64,000 nucleotides of DNA from Epiperipatus broadwayi (Eukaryota; Onychophora; Udeonychophora; Euonychophora; Peripatidae): contig JAQFVV010000014.1 in NCBI GenBank assembly GCA_028023455.1, positions 2,915,336-2,979,335 on the forward strand, in the 5' to 3' direction. This document shows, piece by piece, positions 11,128 through 23,739 of the stretch. The notes under the pieces were generated by a model. The model ran no database searches. It was not told the DNA's origin and worked only from the letters and a program-made list of their open reading frames with translations. The position numbers and the translations under genes are program-made. Every line of letters begins with the position of its first letter. Position 1 is the stretch's first letter.

Positions 11128-11152
11128 TGTAACGAGCACACACACCGTTACA
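11128..11152. repeat. Short TGTAACG...CGTTACA palindrome
   Basis: The same terminal arrangement, TGTAAC(N)GTTACA followed by ATT, recurs at 32296-32324, each about 1 kb upstream of a copy of the long repeat at 12120 and 33440. It may mark the left end of that repeat, but the sequence between the mark and the alignable part is too diverged for me to confirm by eye. Confidence 0.35.
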
Positions 11153-12119
11153 TTATTTATTTTAAAAATTAGACATTGAAAAGTTTGCAAATAAAAACTT
11201 TTGTAAGAAATAAAAATTGAAAGTTAAAAGTCATGTAAACGTTATATATGTAAAATTGCACAGATGAAAAATTACTAAAAGAAAACTTTATTAAAAAAAA
11301 GAAAAAGTTTTAAGACTAAATTTTCAGCAAAAACTTAAAAGATTTAAAGATAAAAATACATCTTTAAGAATATACAATAAATTAATTAATGCTATTGTAA
11401 AATGGAAATGATTATTTTAATTAGTCCAAGTGAACTAGCTTTTGGGCATTTCAAAATGTATAAGTAAAGGTCAGATAGGAGTGAAAAAACAATAGAAACT
11501 AATAGTCAATAAAAGAAATCCCTCAGGAAACAGACCTCAACAAAAGGGTCATCATCATCATGACATAATGTTGAGTTAATCCGCAAAATTAATATAAAAA
11601 GAAAAGGTTTGGAAATAAATTTTAGTGAAGAAAGAGCTGGGAGAGAAGATAGAGATGTGACTATATGTGTTAGTGCGGAGAGAGTTGAAGGAGAAGGGAT
11701 TGAAAAGATGCATTCTTCAATCCCTTCAGTTTTGCTAAAAGGAAAGAGAAATGACATTGTTTTTCCTATATTGAGGACCACAGGACATCGGGGGAATTAA
11801 TGCTGGCTCCAAATGGCAAGCAACTGCTAAGCATGGATTTTTAAAACAGTAAGAACTCTAACTAATGAACTTTAATTCTAAAAAAGAAACTTTTCCAGTA
11901 TGTTAAAACCTTAAGAACATTAGTTAATTAATGAACACTAAGTATAAACTTTCCCAGTATTTAAATTATTGCAATAGAAATTCCTATCTGACCAAACTTA
12001 ATCAGTTAGTAATAATTGTTTTATTGAATGTATTATTATTATTTGTAAATCATTTCCATTAATTTATTTTTTCTGTTCTTTTAAGTTTTTATTATGATTT
12101 TTTTCTTTTAAAATAAACT

Positions 12120-12935
12120 TAATAAATGCTAAACTTAAGTCGGGCGTGAATGGCTGCATAGATTTATAAAGTTATATTAGTTTAATTAAGGGAGGGTAAA
12201 TCTTAGGTTATTTGTTTCATAGTTAAATTGGGTCAGTGGATTGGATAGATTGGTGTAATTAGTAAATGTAGTATGAGGTCCGCTACGTGCAGGATCGCAT
12301 ATTATGCCGTACACCTCCTTTTTGCCTACGGAATGGGATAGTAAGACGAAAACACAGTCCCTTCCTATGGAGTTTTTTTTTTTATTGTTCTCATCAGACA
12401 GATGTAGTATTCCTGTCTGGATGAGATGTATCAGATGGATTGACGTTAATTTGACTGTGAACTTTTGGCCTAAGGTTAAATAAGGGATAGAATATTTTCT
12501 TTTCAAATGCAATCTATGTAGTCTATTCATACTCGGCACTTTAATAAAAATATTAAATTCATCTGTGTGAACTTTAAAAACAAAAGTTAAAAATGTAGAT
12601 TAAATGTTAAAGTAAAAGTTAGACTAAAATAATAATTCTAAATTACTTATATATTTAATAAATGTTTGTGTGTGTTATTACTGGCAGTAGCTTCTTTTAT
12701 TTTTTTTATTTAATATTGAAAAATATTTCAAGAATTTATATTTTATAAATGTCTGTGTCTCACTGAGCTGTGGCATGGGCTGACAGTCTTAATAAATAAA
12801 AGTTGGATCTTTAACAGCGCGTATCTGACTACTCTATAAATTTTCTTGGTTCAAATGGCCTAGTGGTGCCCTGTATGGCAGATATGATAAGACTGGAACT
12901 TCCACATTTTATCTGACCATTATAGTAGGTAGGGC
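12120..12935 (+). repeat. Long dispersed repeat RL, copy 1
   Basis: This copy aligns in patches with 33440-34410: GTGAATGGCTGC, then TTATTTGTTTCATAGTT, later TTTGTGTGTGTTATTACTG with GCAGTAGCTTCTTTTATT, then a well-conserved tail with TATCTGACTACTCTATAAA, TGGCCTAGTGG, GTATGGCAGATA and GACCATTATA. TGGCCTAGTGG (12857-12867) fits the pol III A-box consensus, but no B box is visible downstream. The middle of the two copies is diverged. Open frames inside are shadows of the repeat. Confidence 0.6.
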
Positions 12936-13139
12936 ATGCAGTTGAGTCAGATTTAAAAAAATCAAAGCATTTTAGCTCAAATGACCATCTCTGGAAGTTG
13001 TGAGGCAGTTGCATATTGTTGGTTTCTAATATATGGCAGTTTGGGCTGGGAAGAAATGTTAGGGTAAAGCAATCTATGGATTTTTCAATATGTGTATTTA
13101 TTAACATAGTGACTGACATTTTAATATGTATAGTTTATA

Positions 13140-14370
13140 TTGATTCAATAAGGTGCTAGGTATTCAGGTGAGGGTGGGGGTTTGGCAGTAGGCATTGTTG
13201 GGATTAGGCATTGGAGGGCAGGAAAGTGGTTCAGAGAAGAAGATAATATGCTAACTGTTCTCTGAATTCAGAAGATTTCAGTGTTGTGAAGAAAGTGGCT
13301 CCTCGAGTATTGTAAAATATATTAAATTTACAAATCTTGATAAAATTTTTTATATATTTACATTTTTGTTTTGTTTGTTTACATTTTAGGGGGATAGCCT
13401 ATAATTAAAATCATGTACATTGATACAAAGTAATTTGTTGTTTCACTGTTCATATATAAATTAATATTATCAATAAAAATATTTTTTTAAAAAATAGAAT
13501 AATTCAGTCATGAAATATATGGGCATAATAAATTGTGAGACCATATATTTATATATGTGCAAACAATGTTTTATGTATTCACTTGGTCACATTTCATCAA
13601 AAATATAATAAAACTTTTCTTATTTTTATTATGAAAATAAGTGATGGTGAAAGTGTTATGCTGTTGATCTTCTAATGTTATGGATGTGCCAGAAAAGTCA
13701 TCTTCTTTGATATTTTTTTAATTGCAGTGGAAATGTTGTAGAAATTTCTAAACTAATCTCAACTATCTAGTAGAATGTTTTTCTGAATTATATTCTTCAT
13801 GCAAATTTGACATTTTTCTAATTTTAATCAAAAAAAAATTTTCTTCCTATGGATAAAACTTTTAAATGTTGCAAGAATATTACAACAGTGACATGGATTT
13901 CTTTTATTATGTGACATATCAATAATTTATTTTTTTAAAAAAAAAACAGATATTAGACTATGGAATAAGATTATTTTTTTATAGTTAATAATTTTAATTT
14001 AATCACTTAAGGAAACAGCTTATGGATTTTTTTAGTTTTATCAAAATTGCTATCATCTCTAAGTTTACACTTAAAAGCCACTTCAAATAAAATTTTAAAT
14101 CTTGGCACAAAAGATAAAGAAATACTACATGTGATCAATATTATTGAATGATTTTACACCATTCAGCATATGAATGATGACTTGTCTAATGGTAAATGAT
14201 GCATACATTTTTATAATTACTTTTGTTAAGACAATAGATGCAGTAAATTTACTGGTTTCTGGGAACAACCATGTAAAATATTAAAATGTATATATATAAT
14301 GTTTTGGAAAAATAAGTTTGGCTTCAACTAGGAAATGATATTAAAAAATGCCCACTGCAAATATATATAA
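13140..14370. other. AT-rich stretch with a short G-rich patch
   Basis: At about 13165-13240 there is a purine/G-rich patch (GGTGAGGGTGGGGG and TTGGGATTAGG), notable against the AT-rich background. Nothing else was recognised. Confidence 0.5.
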
Positions 14371-14586
14371 AGTTGCAAAGAATGAATTAAGATCTATAGA
14401 AGTTGTAAAGAATGAGTTAAGATCTATAGAAGGAAATAAAACAATTGATATAGAACAAATTAAAGATCAAACCTTAGGCTAAATATATCAATTATCAAAA
14501 TATATTTGGAGAACTCAGAGAGATCTTGAAGAGATTGAATTGTATAAATTCAACATAATGAGACAATTCAACTTTCACTTGTACTG
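14371..14586 (+). pseudogene. Possible decayed coding fragment with in-frame 30-bp duplication
   Basis: A frame from 14372 runs to a stop at 14584 with only one internal stop (14480). It begins with a near-perfect 30-bp tandem duplication (14371-14400 and 14401-14430), exactly ten codons, giving the repeated peptide NELRSIE. The rest (SKYIWRTQRDLEEIELYKFN) looks like charged helical sequence. I do not recognise the family; it could also be chance. Confidence 0.25.
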
Positions 14587-14599
14587 AAAAGTTTTTTTT

Positions 14600-15690
14600 A
14601 CAAAAATTGCCGTCAACTAAATTTAAATTAAAATTCTCATTATTTAATCCTTACCATCTTGGTTTTGATCTTCAATTTGATTAGACAAAAGTAGTACAAT
14701 CTTTGACTGGTTCTATTTTTTGTTTCTATAATATCATGGATTCTTTTTTTTCTCCATAGATTGTATTTAATTCTTACAAATTTCTATATCTTTCTAGTCA
14801 GCATGTAATACCATTCTTTCTCAAGTGAAAGCAAATACTTATTGGTGAGTCATTGAATATATTTGTATATTTCCTGGAAGCTTCTGTGAATTATAATATT
14901 TCTTGACACATGAAAACCCTTGCTTTAAATATATATGATTTTGAATATATTTTTTTCTAAATGATTATATGTAGGGGTATAGCATTTAAATTTTTAAGTG
15001 ATGTATTTAATTTTAAGATAAATGTTAATATAAAGTCTAAATTAATCATTTTGCCAATGGTCTGCTCCATTTTTAAATAAAGATAACAATATTCATGGGT
15101 TAAGTACTTGAAGAAATATTAAAGTTGCTAATAGTGCAATCATATTTTTAAATAACACAGCATATTTTTCACCCATATTAGCATTTACTAGAATGCTAGT
15201 GACTATTTAAAATAAATCAAGCATTTTTTGACATTGGCAGATTATTCTTTAATAGTGCTTACATAATTATAGAATTGTAAATAAATATATTTATTTATTA
15301 GTGTTATATTAGTAGTACACAATCTTTTTACACTTGCTATCCCCATACTCTGACTTAAATTTTATATGCCCTATTACATGTTGTTACCATCTTATTATAA
15401 TCATATAAGGATAGTAACAATAAGAGTTGTTTTACCACATATTCATTAGATAATTAAATTACAGCAAAATTAAATTAGAATTTTTTTAACATCCTTTATT
15501 TAAATTTATGGAAACTGTTTTTGGAGAGTTGAGTGCATTGTAGTATACATTTCTGCTACTAGATGTCTCTTGAGGCATGCTCCATTGCTATTGAGTGAAG
15601 TCATGTTTCTTTATAGTAAATGTTGTTATTAGGGGTTCCTCATAGTAAATGTTTTTGTTAACTGTGTCTTCTTATTTGTCAATTTTTGTA
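14600..15690. other. AT-rich stretch, nothing recognised
   Basis: No gene was found. The last ~150 bases may belong to the mariner element downstream, but no 5' terminal inverted repeat could be identified. Confidence 0.5.
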
Positions 15691-16395
15691 ATGGTTGAAA
15701 AGTTGGAACAATGTGAAATTCTATTTTTTGTTAGGAAAAATAGTTGTAATGCTTGAAACAGCTCACAAGCGAGCTGTTCTGGGGAAAACACAAGTTTATG
15801 AGTGGTTTAATGGAAGAGTCAATTTGAATTTGTCCCAGAAATGCATGGTAAGTGTGTAGTCCAATGTCAAGATAATACAGATTTTCTTTAATGCAAATGG
15901 CATTAATAACTCAGAATTAGTTCATAATTATCAGACAATTAAAACCTACAAGTTATGAAATATTTGTGTGATGTGATAAAACAAAAACTTCCCAATTTGT
16001 GGAAAAATGGGGAATGCAAGTTTCACCATGAAAATACATCAATGCATAAAGCCTTGAGCGTGAAACAATTTTTAAAAAGAAACTGCATGACCCAGCTTAT
16101 CCATCAGCCATATTTGCCTGATCTCACTCCATGCAACTTTTTTTATACCCTCAAATGGAAAAATGCCTTATAATTTTTTTTGGAAGACTTAAATAGTGAA
16201 GAAAAATTGACACAGGCATTAACAGACATCACTTTGCAAGAGTTTCTGTACTACATCAAAAAGTGACATATACATTAGACTGGATCATTGCATTATATGG
16301 ACTGTACTTTGAAGGGGATTCAATTTGTAACTCCTAAAAATAAATACATAATTTTTATTACAAAATTGTGGATTTTTTGGGTCCTCTTTCATATT
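15691..16395 (+). pseudogene. Mariner transposase remnant (Tc1/mariner DNA transposon)
   Basis: The N-terminal part starts MVEKLEQCEILFFVRKNS and, after a frameshift, gives AVLGKTQVYEWFNGR, the DNA-binding HTH region. The catalytic first aspartate region is lost by an internal deletion. From 15955 an open stretch gives LPNLWKNGECKFHHENTSMHKALSVKQFL and PYLPDLTPCNFF. Family consensus here is HHDNAPAH and CDFF; the copy has E and N at the two catalytic aspartates, so it is inactive. The right end (16340-16395, TGGATTTTTTGGGTCC) resembles the mariner terminal inverted repeat. Intact relatives are about 340-350 residues. Confidence 0.88.
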
Positions 16396-16756
16396 TTTAT
16401 CAGAATAACTTAGAATAGATGGGTGAAGAGATTTTTTTTAAACAAAAACATTGAGAGATTATCTTATTTGATGTAAAGAATATTTAAAAAGAAAAAATTT
16501 TAAAATAACTTTTTGAATTTAAATCCATTTAATATCTTCGATTTAAAAAAGTGGATCTACTTTTCTTCAATAAACTCTAATAAAAGAGCTACTATAAATT
16601 AATAAAGGAAACTTGTTTATTCTCAGAATTGTCAATTAGTAGTGATTGATAGTTTCTAGACGACATCAAAAGTTAAACTTATCTTTGTTTACATAGTATA
16701 ATCTCTTTGTGTCTACTCTTTATTATTACAGCAATCCATGAAAATGTTTAATTCAA

Positions 16757-16981
16757 TATATATATTGTAATGGTCCAGGTTTTCCACCAGAAGAGGGGGA
16801 ATGCATCTAACTATGGTCACATCTGGAATCTTCAGATAGAATGCTGTAATTGACATGATAAAAGTATCTAACCAATGATCATGTCTACCTCCAGTGTGCT
16901 AGCTCTAGGTTTAATCATTTAAATTTAAACACAATTTAGGCTAGTTTATCTGTACCTCACCTCTCTTTCGGATTCCATTAC
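16757..16981 (+). repeat. Possible short solo LTR or terminally inverted repeat
   Basis: After (TA)n the sequence starts TGTAATGGTCC at 16766 and reaches GATTCCATTACA at about 16970-16981, so its ends are TGTAATGG and CCATTACA. It is relatively GC-rich for the window. No flanking target duplication is evident, so the boundary call is tentative. Confidence 0.35.
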
Positions 16982-17159
16982 ACCTCGGAATTAAAACCCA
17001 GGGAGCCTTGCTCTTGGCTCTCTTCAAGGTTGAATTTATTCTAGATTGCAACCACTGCATCACTGTGTGGATTCCAATTAAATGGAGGACTCATCTAACC
17101 ATACTGTGTGTAAATGTATGTATATTCGGTTATGAATTCGTGGATGTATGGGTAAATAA

Positions 17160-20100
17160 CTTTGACAAACTAGAGACTATTTAATGAAAATCAATTGAAC
17201 AAGATTTATTTGCCTAACAAAATGAAAACTCCAAAGTCTTTTAACATGATAAAAAAATAGTATATATGTACATGTGTGTGCGTCAAATATGTATCTCTAT
17301 CATATTGACAAATAAACATATTTATTAACCCAATCCTTTCCATGATAGATATACATGCTGAAACACTGAAGATATTTACAAAGTAGAAAAAGTATGGCAA
17401 AAGAAAAATTATTAGTTTATCACTATAATGAATGTGAAACTAGCTGACTATTTACAATATTATTTGTAGATGTTTGCATTAGCTCTGTAGTTCATTTCCA
17501 ATGGTAGAGATTCTGTTCACTTTGTGGGACCCCCCCCCCTTCCTACAATATATAGAAGAGAACATTCACTCAAGAACATTAGTCATACATAGTGAATAAC
17601 AAAATAAATAAATAAACTGTTCTGCAGCAAGTCTAAATATGGAACAATATCAAGTAAAATATTACCTCATTCCATATTGTTTTAAAAATGATGATACTAC
17701 AATCAAGTCACTATGCAGGGGGAGTTAACCTAAATTTTATTCAATCAAAAAAAAAGTTGGAACTTAACAAACTCCCTCCCCCATGCTTTCTTGATTTTAG
17801 CTACAATGGACTATTCCAAGTGGTAGGTATTTGGACTCCCAGATGTGAAAGTGAAATGAAAACAAAACTCTATAAACATATAAAAAAATACATAGCAATT
17901 TAAAACTTTCCCTGAATTATTCAGATAGAGTTAATGGGTTTGGCAAGTATTGTCCCTCATAGCTACACTTCATAGCTGTTCTGGTCATCCTTCCTCAGCT
18001 AGTAATCCATTGCTCATTGGGAAATCCTTGATGGCTAGCTTGTACTGACATTATTTTCTTCTTCGTGTTGTTATTTCATTCAGTATCCATTCTGGGGTTC
18101 GAGACAAGAATTTGATATTTAAGCAGGCATTATATATAGATGAATGTTAAATCATCACATTTCCTATGGTGAAGGCGAACAACACTTCAGTCTCATAACA
18201 ATATTAAATTAGCAGGAGTATTTCATTTTGCAGTTTATAAAATATTTAAATTTTCTTGCTTTACTGTTTGGTGCTTAATAAGTTTTATAAGAAATGAATT
18301 ATTTCATTTTTATATATATATATACTGATAATCTATTTCTTAATTTTTATTCGCATGCATTCGAATAATCATGTAGCCCTTTTATTTTAAATATCTGTTT
18401 AAAACCAGCTTGACTAATTTTATTCAATAGTACAATCTATTAAAAGTTTTTTTTGTTGTTGTTCAATTATTGGCTGTAGTTTCTTAATATTTCTGTCATG
18501 ATGATTAGACTAATAATTTGGGGTGTCAAATAAGTTGTTCATATTCTCTGATAATAGAACATTCTAATTTCTGACATTGATATTGTACAGCTCTTGTGTC
18601 CTTTTTAACAAAATAAAAAGAATTTGGAAATCAACTGAGTTCATTTTCATATTACCCTACATTACCATTGTTTAGTAACCTTGCATTTAATTTCCTCTTT
18701 CATCAATACATATAGGCTTATTGTTACATGTGTTATATTGATTGACAGTAAAATAAGATTACATAGTAGAATTCGGTTTTCATCTTCCATATCTGATTAG
18801 TTAGTGACTGACTTGAGACATTAGGTCATTACAATGTCTACCAAGTCTAAGTCGTGTCTAATGACATAAGATATTGACATTTAATTCATTGTTTGTGTAT
18901 ATATAATCTGACTGATCTCATGAATTAAAGTTTTTATTTCTTTCAGCTAAGGGAATTTAATTTATGAGTTTGATAAAATAAATGTTGGTTGTATATATGT
19001 GTGTGTGTGTTTACTATCTAAATAATAATACACATTCAACTATCCATTAACTAAAAAATAAAAAACAGTCGCATTTAATTTAGTGAATAATGCACTGTGA
19101 ACAAAAGTTGGATCCAATCAGATTGTAAGCTACCCTTACAATATATATTGGTAAGCCTTATGGAACAGCAATAGCATTTCTATCTGCCATGATTATGAAC
19201 TGGATATGTAATTTCCATTTTAATATTTTTTTTAGAAAATCAGTTCATAGCCTATACATATAACTATGCAATATTGAATAATAAATAGGTAAAGCTATTT
19301 TTAGCTATAGATTGTAACAAGAATGGAAATACTCAAATCTTCACTATGTGGTAAACTGAGAATCTGTTAATGCTCTCTTATTCAATGTTTTTTTATAACT
19401 GATTTCTGTACAAGTCCCTGCCATATAATGATGTTAACTGTTTAGACTTCTTTAACATGGAATATAATAAGTGTGCTTATATGCAACTATAGAGAAGCTT
19501 GTTATTTCTATAAATTAAATATTGCTTAGCATAAACAAATAAATGAATAAGAATATTTTTAAGCAATTACTAATGGTATGTCTAAACTAAACTATTTGTT
19601 CTAATAAGCAACAACAAGAATTTTGTCTTGAACTTACTTAGAAATAAAAGATTTCTCTTTCATTTCTAAGTCAGGTTCTTATATAGATTTAAACTCAGTT
19701 GATAAAGACAAATGATCTTTTGTTTCTAAGTAAATTTAAAACAGAAAAAACTAATGCTACCTACTAAAACATACAATTGAAATAGTAATCGATAATTACA
19801 TAATAACATCCCTATTAATTATATCTCTCTCATTATTGCATAGAAATATCCCCACTTTTCCCTTTACTTACATCATAAATAATCAATGAAAATTATAATT
19901 AATCATTACAATTTTTAATTGCATTCCGTAATCTTGTTAACTATTACAGCATGAAAAAAAAAAATTAGACACCATTCCCTAGAGGAGCTAGTGATTTAAT
20001 ATCTGACCTGATATGACTGCATAAAACAGTTAGTTTCAAAACTTGAATATATTCACAAATATGTATACATATATAAGCAGTATTAAGTCTTTTAATCTAA

Positions 20101-21840
20101 ATTGAAAATCTTTAGTTTACCTAGTAAATAGAGATATATCATTTTAAGGTTGGAATTTCATAATGGGAATACTATTTAAGCCTAATGTTAAATATAGCAT
20201 TAATAATTATAGAATTACTACATATATATTATAAAATCATGTGGGATGTTTAAACATATGAGGTTATTTTAAATCTGTAATAAAATTTGTTGCATAAATA
20301 ATGATACTTTTATAAATGTTTAAATCTATTTCTATATCTATATAAGAAACTAAATATGAAAAGGAGGCTCAAACAATATATTAAGAAATCAAAGGGCAAT
20401 TTTATTAATTTCAAAATATATTCTAACAATTAAATAATCTATAATCTCTATGTAAATTTAATATTTATTTAAACCTGACATATGATTGAAGTTTCTTTTT
20501 AATAAATGAACACAGATAAATAAAACATATACACGAAATAAATTAATAAAAAAATCATATTTTATTTACAGTAATTTATCACATGAATGAAAAATTGAGT
20601 TTGTTAAATTTTAATAATTTTGAATATTAACATAAATGTTGGTTCATAACATTATTTGCAAGAAAGGGACAAACAAATATCAAGTTAAAATTTCCATAAA
20701 TGTAGCTAAGTACTGAAGATAGAAAGCAAACAAAGGACATCGCAAATTACCCCTTAATAATATTATTTCAATAGTCAATCATTTGGTTTGCTTTGCTGTA
20801 AAGGAATAGACATATATAAATGTAATCTATCTATCTAATCCATTCTCTCAAATATATATTATAAGTTATGTGTGTGCATATAAATAAAATACTGGACTCA
20901 AAAATTAATTCACCTGACTTGATAATTTTTTTAGGAGTTCCTAAATATTCAAAAAGAGAAAACTTACATAATAATAATTATAAAAAAATCATTCAACTTT
21001 TTATTAAAATTCACTAAAAGTCTGATGTTTTAAAGTTTATACAAAAGTTCTTTATCTTGGTCTTCTTAACTATGGAAATTTAATTATTTAAGACAACCAT
21101 GTTTTCTTTATCAAGATGGTAATTTGACCTTGCTTAGGAATTCACTGTTCTTGTGCTTTTAACAATATGATACAATATTTCTTGGAACTTCAAACTTAAT
21201 TAATCAGTAAATAAGTAAACAGTTGTTCCCTAGGCTGTTTTCAGTGATAGTATGCTTACTCTTGTTTGTAAATGAAATGATCTTTTTATTTTAAATTTCT
21301 CAAAGAAATTTTATTATATATAATTACTGCTAAGGTGATGGACTCTTTTGTCAAATATAGATGAAATCTCCGCGAATATAACTCACATAACTGCATTCAT
21401 TTAATTAAATTTTGGTTTATGATGAAATTTCCTTTTGATAATTATTTATAATCTATTTTATCAATGTAATATAAACAGGCCAAGAGTATTTATTGATTAT
21501 CTAATAAACATTTAAAAATAAACTTGCATGGAATTAAATAAAGTTAAATATATTTTTTTTTGTTTACACATAAAATTTTATATAGGGATATTGCTATAAT
21601 ATAAATATATGGTTAAAGAGATTAAGGTGAGTGATTTAGGAGGATTGTGAATGGATTTAATCATTTGCATATTTGATTTCAGCATACTGCTTATTCTGTA
21701 AATATATATTTAGTGTGAAATAAAAAATATTCCACTGGGGTTTCTAATATGGACAGAAGTCATTCCCACCAATTATGAGATTATTTGTGATTTACATTTA
21801 AAAAGATTGAATATATATGTACATTTGATTAGCTGAAATA
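17160..21840. other. Long AT-rich stretch, no gene recognised
   Basis: It contains scattered microsatellites (about 18316-18333 TA, 18995-19010 TG) and a poly(C) run at about 17530-17540. The open frames are short, low-complexity and without recognisable domains. Confidence 0.5.
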
Positions 21841-21974
21841 CACAGGCTTATATATACCTGTGTCTATATATGTAATAGACAGGGTATGCGCACAGACTTT
21901 CACATGACCCATCACTCTCCACACTATCTCATAACACTGATACACCTGAACACACATATGTCGAAAAGATAAAT

Positions 21975-22029
21975 AATCACCTATATACGTATTTCATGCT
22001 AAACCAGCAATCATCAGTTGGTCCAGATT
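21975..22029 (-). ncRNA. Hammerhead ribozyme motif (FB copy 1, left arm)
   Basis: Minus strand: AATC, bulge, ACCAA, CTGATGA, stem II TTGCT..AGCAT, GAAA, stem III ATACGTAT, then A at the cleavage position. Stem I ACCAA faces TAGGT with one mismatch, whereas the right arm is fully paired. Confidence 0.7.
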
Positions 22030-22080
22030 ACCATCTCTACACATATATGCTACAAGTGCTCAGATATGTGTAGAGATGGT

Positions 22081-22135
22081 AATCTGGACCAACTGATGAT
22101 TGCTGGTTTAGCATGAAATACGTATATTGGTGATT
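22081..22135 (+). ncRNA. Hammerhead ribozyme motif (FB copy 1, right arm)
   Basis: Stem I has two blocks, AATC with GATT (outer) and ACCAA with TTGGT (inner, five pairs), separated by a small internal loop. CTGATGA is at 22093-22099 and GAAA at 22115-22118. Stem II is TGCT/AGCA closed by a U-U apposition. Stem III is ATA/TAT with a 2-nt loop, and the triplet ATA ends at 22126. All invariant core bases are present; ATA is an allowed cleavage triplet. Activity is not shown. Confidence 0.8.
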
Positions 22136-22209
22136 ATTTATCTTTTCGACATATGTGTGTTCAGGTGTATCAGTGTTATGAGATAGTGTGGAGAGTGATG
22201 TACATTTGA

Positions 22210-23580
22210 TTGTAAATATATTTAAGCTTTGAAATAATTTTGTGGAGTGATAGTATTTATATAGAAAGTTAAACTATTGCATCTGTTAGAAAAATTTGGA
22301 TCTTTAACTCATCTGATAAGTGGAGGTTGTCCATGAAATAATAATAATTTCACTTGTTTGATTGTTTAAGAGATTATAGTGAGCAGTTCAGGAACACACT
22401 ATTTAATCTTTATATCTCAAAATCTTTATATATCAAAAATACATTTTTTATTTTCCTTTTACGTCCTGAAAATCACGAATTTAGAGCGATATTATTATTC
22501 TTATTTTTGTAGATACAGTTTTACTTTTTGTGCTATTAAATGTATTTATATATTATTAATTTTATATAATGCTGCTGAAAGTACTTTTTTTTTTTTTTTT
22601 TTACAAATTTCAGAAACCGAAATAAAATAAATTTTATGCTTTTTATTCGCTCCTCCCTCTTTTTTATTTTTACAAAATTTATTTGCCTTTTGGAATGGAT
22701 ATCCTTATTGTAAATATGTGTGCTTTTAATATACATGTATTGTTTTGTTTTCAAATTAAATTTTTAGCATTTGACTCACTATGATCATCTGGCTGTACAG
22801 ATGTTTAATCATTGTTTTGAAATAAAATCTAATTGAAATTAATTTTGAGGATTTATTTGTTTCTTATGAAATTGAAATGATGTAAGTAATTAAGTTATTG
22901 TCGATGAAGGTAAATTATATTCTTGAATATAATAATAGAAAAGTGATGGGGAGGTTTTAGCGAAAAAAAAGTTTTAAAATTTACTTATTTTTAAAGTCTT
23001 ATTTGTTTAAGAAGTTTGAATTAATAAAATTATTTTGTTTGTTTATTTTGTGTATAGTATTTTTAAAATAATATTTTTTTCAAAATAAATCATCTGTTTT
23101 CAAAATATTTATTTTTAATACGATCAAACCAATGTATAATGTAAAACGCATTCAAGTACATTTATTACTTTAAAACACCCGCACTCTCATGTAAATACCT
23201 ACATAAAATTTATTATAGAACATTTAGCTTATAAATCTATATAAGAATCACTCTCCTACTCCGCCCCACTCCATGAATTTTAAAATAGCAATCAAGATGA
23301 TTCTTATCATTTCCAAAATAATTAACGTTACATACAAAAGTAAACTATAGATTCAGTACTTGTAAAAGTATTACTTTTTACGAGTAATAAATTCTGGACT
23401 ATATTCATTAAAGAAAATGAGCAGAGTAAATTCCTAATGTTCACTGCCTATGTTCTTGCCGTTGCTGTTGTTATTACTAAGTGATTATACACATGGGATG
23501 CCTATCAACACGCATTAACTAGTGTGGTGAGTTGATTGGCTTTTTAAGTCTTGAGTTTAGAAATCAAGAAACATCATGGA
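22210..23580. other. AT-rich stretch, nothing recognised
   Basis: It contains a long poly(T) run at about 22584-22602. Short frames on both strands across 22379-22754 are low-complexity and not credible genes. Confidence 0.55.
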
Positions 23581-23739
23581 CTGTCTTCTGTGCGAACGAT
23601 TTTTTTAAATAGATATTTACAATAATGACAGACAAAAATGGTTCTTATTCCTAAGAGGCTGTAAAGTCAGCAGCCAATGCAGCTGTTGGTAGTCAAAGAT
23701 GGAGCTGCTAAGAATCCCCTGGCTGCCATTGATGAGAAC

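Larger units (their letters stand above)
21910..22200. repeat. Foldback element FB, copy 1, with a hammerhead motif in each arm
   Basis: Two arms (21910 to about 22046, and about 22065 to 22200) are nearly perfect complements: left starts CATCACTCTCCACACTATCTC and right ends with its complement. The loop is about 18 nt. Each arm carries a hammerhead core, on opposite strands. A diverged second copy lies at 34826-35178, so this is a dispersed family, not a one-off palindrome. Confidence 0.88.

Noticed and set aside
11506-11800. Open frames on both strands of a less AT-rich patch
   Set aside because: Overlapping opposite frames reflect local composition; no motif was recognised.
12380-12400. 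Minus-strand CTGATGAG near 12395
   Set aside because: Followed by A-rich sequence without stem II or GAAA at the right spacing.
12186-13119. Minus-strand frames of 117 and 96 codons
   Set aside because: They lie in or next to the dispersed repeat RL; the shared ending RPFEPRKFIE also appears at 34312-34521 because the repeat tail is shared.
22379-22754. Overlapping frames on both strands around the poly(T) run
   Set aside because: Low-complexity sequence dominated by homopolymers.
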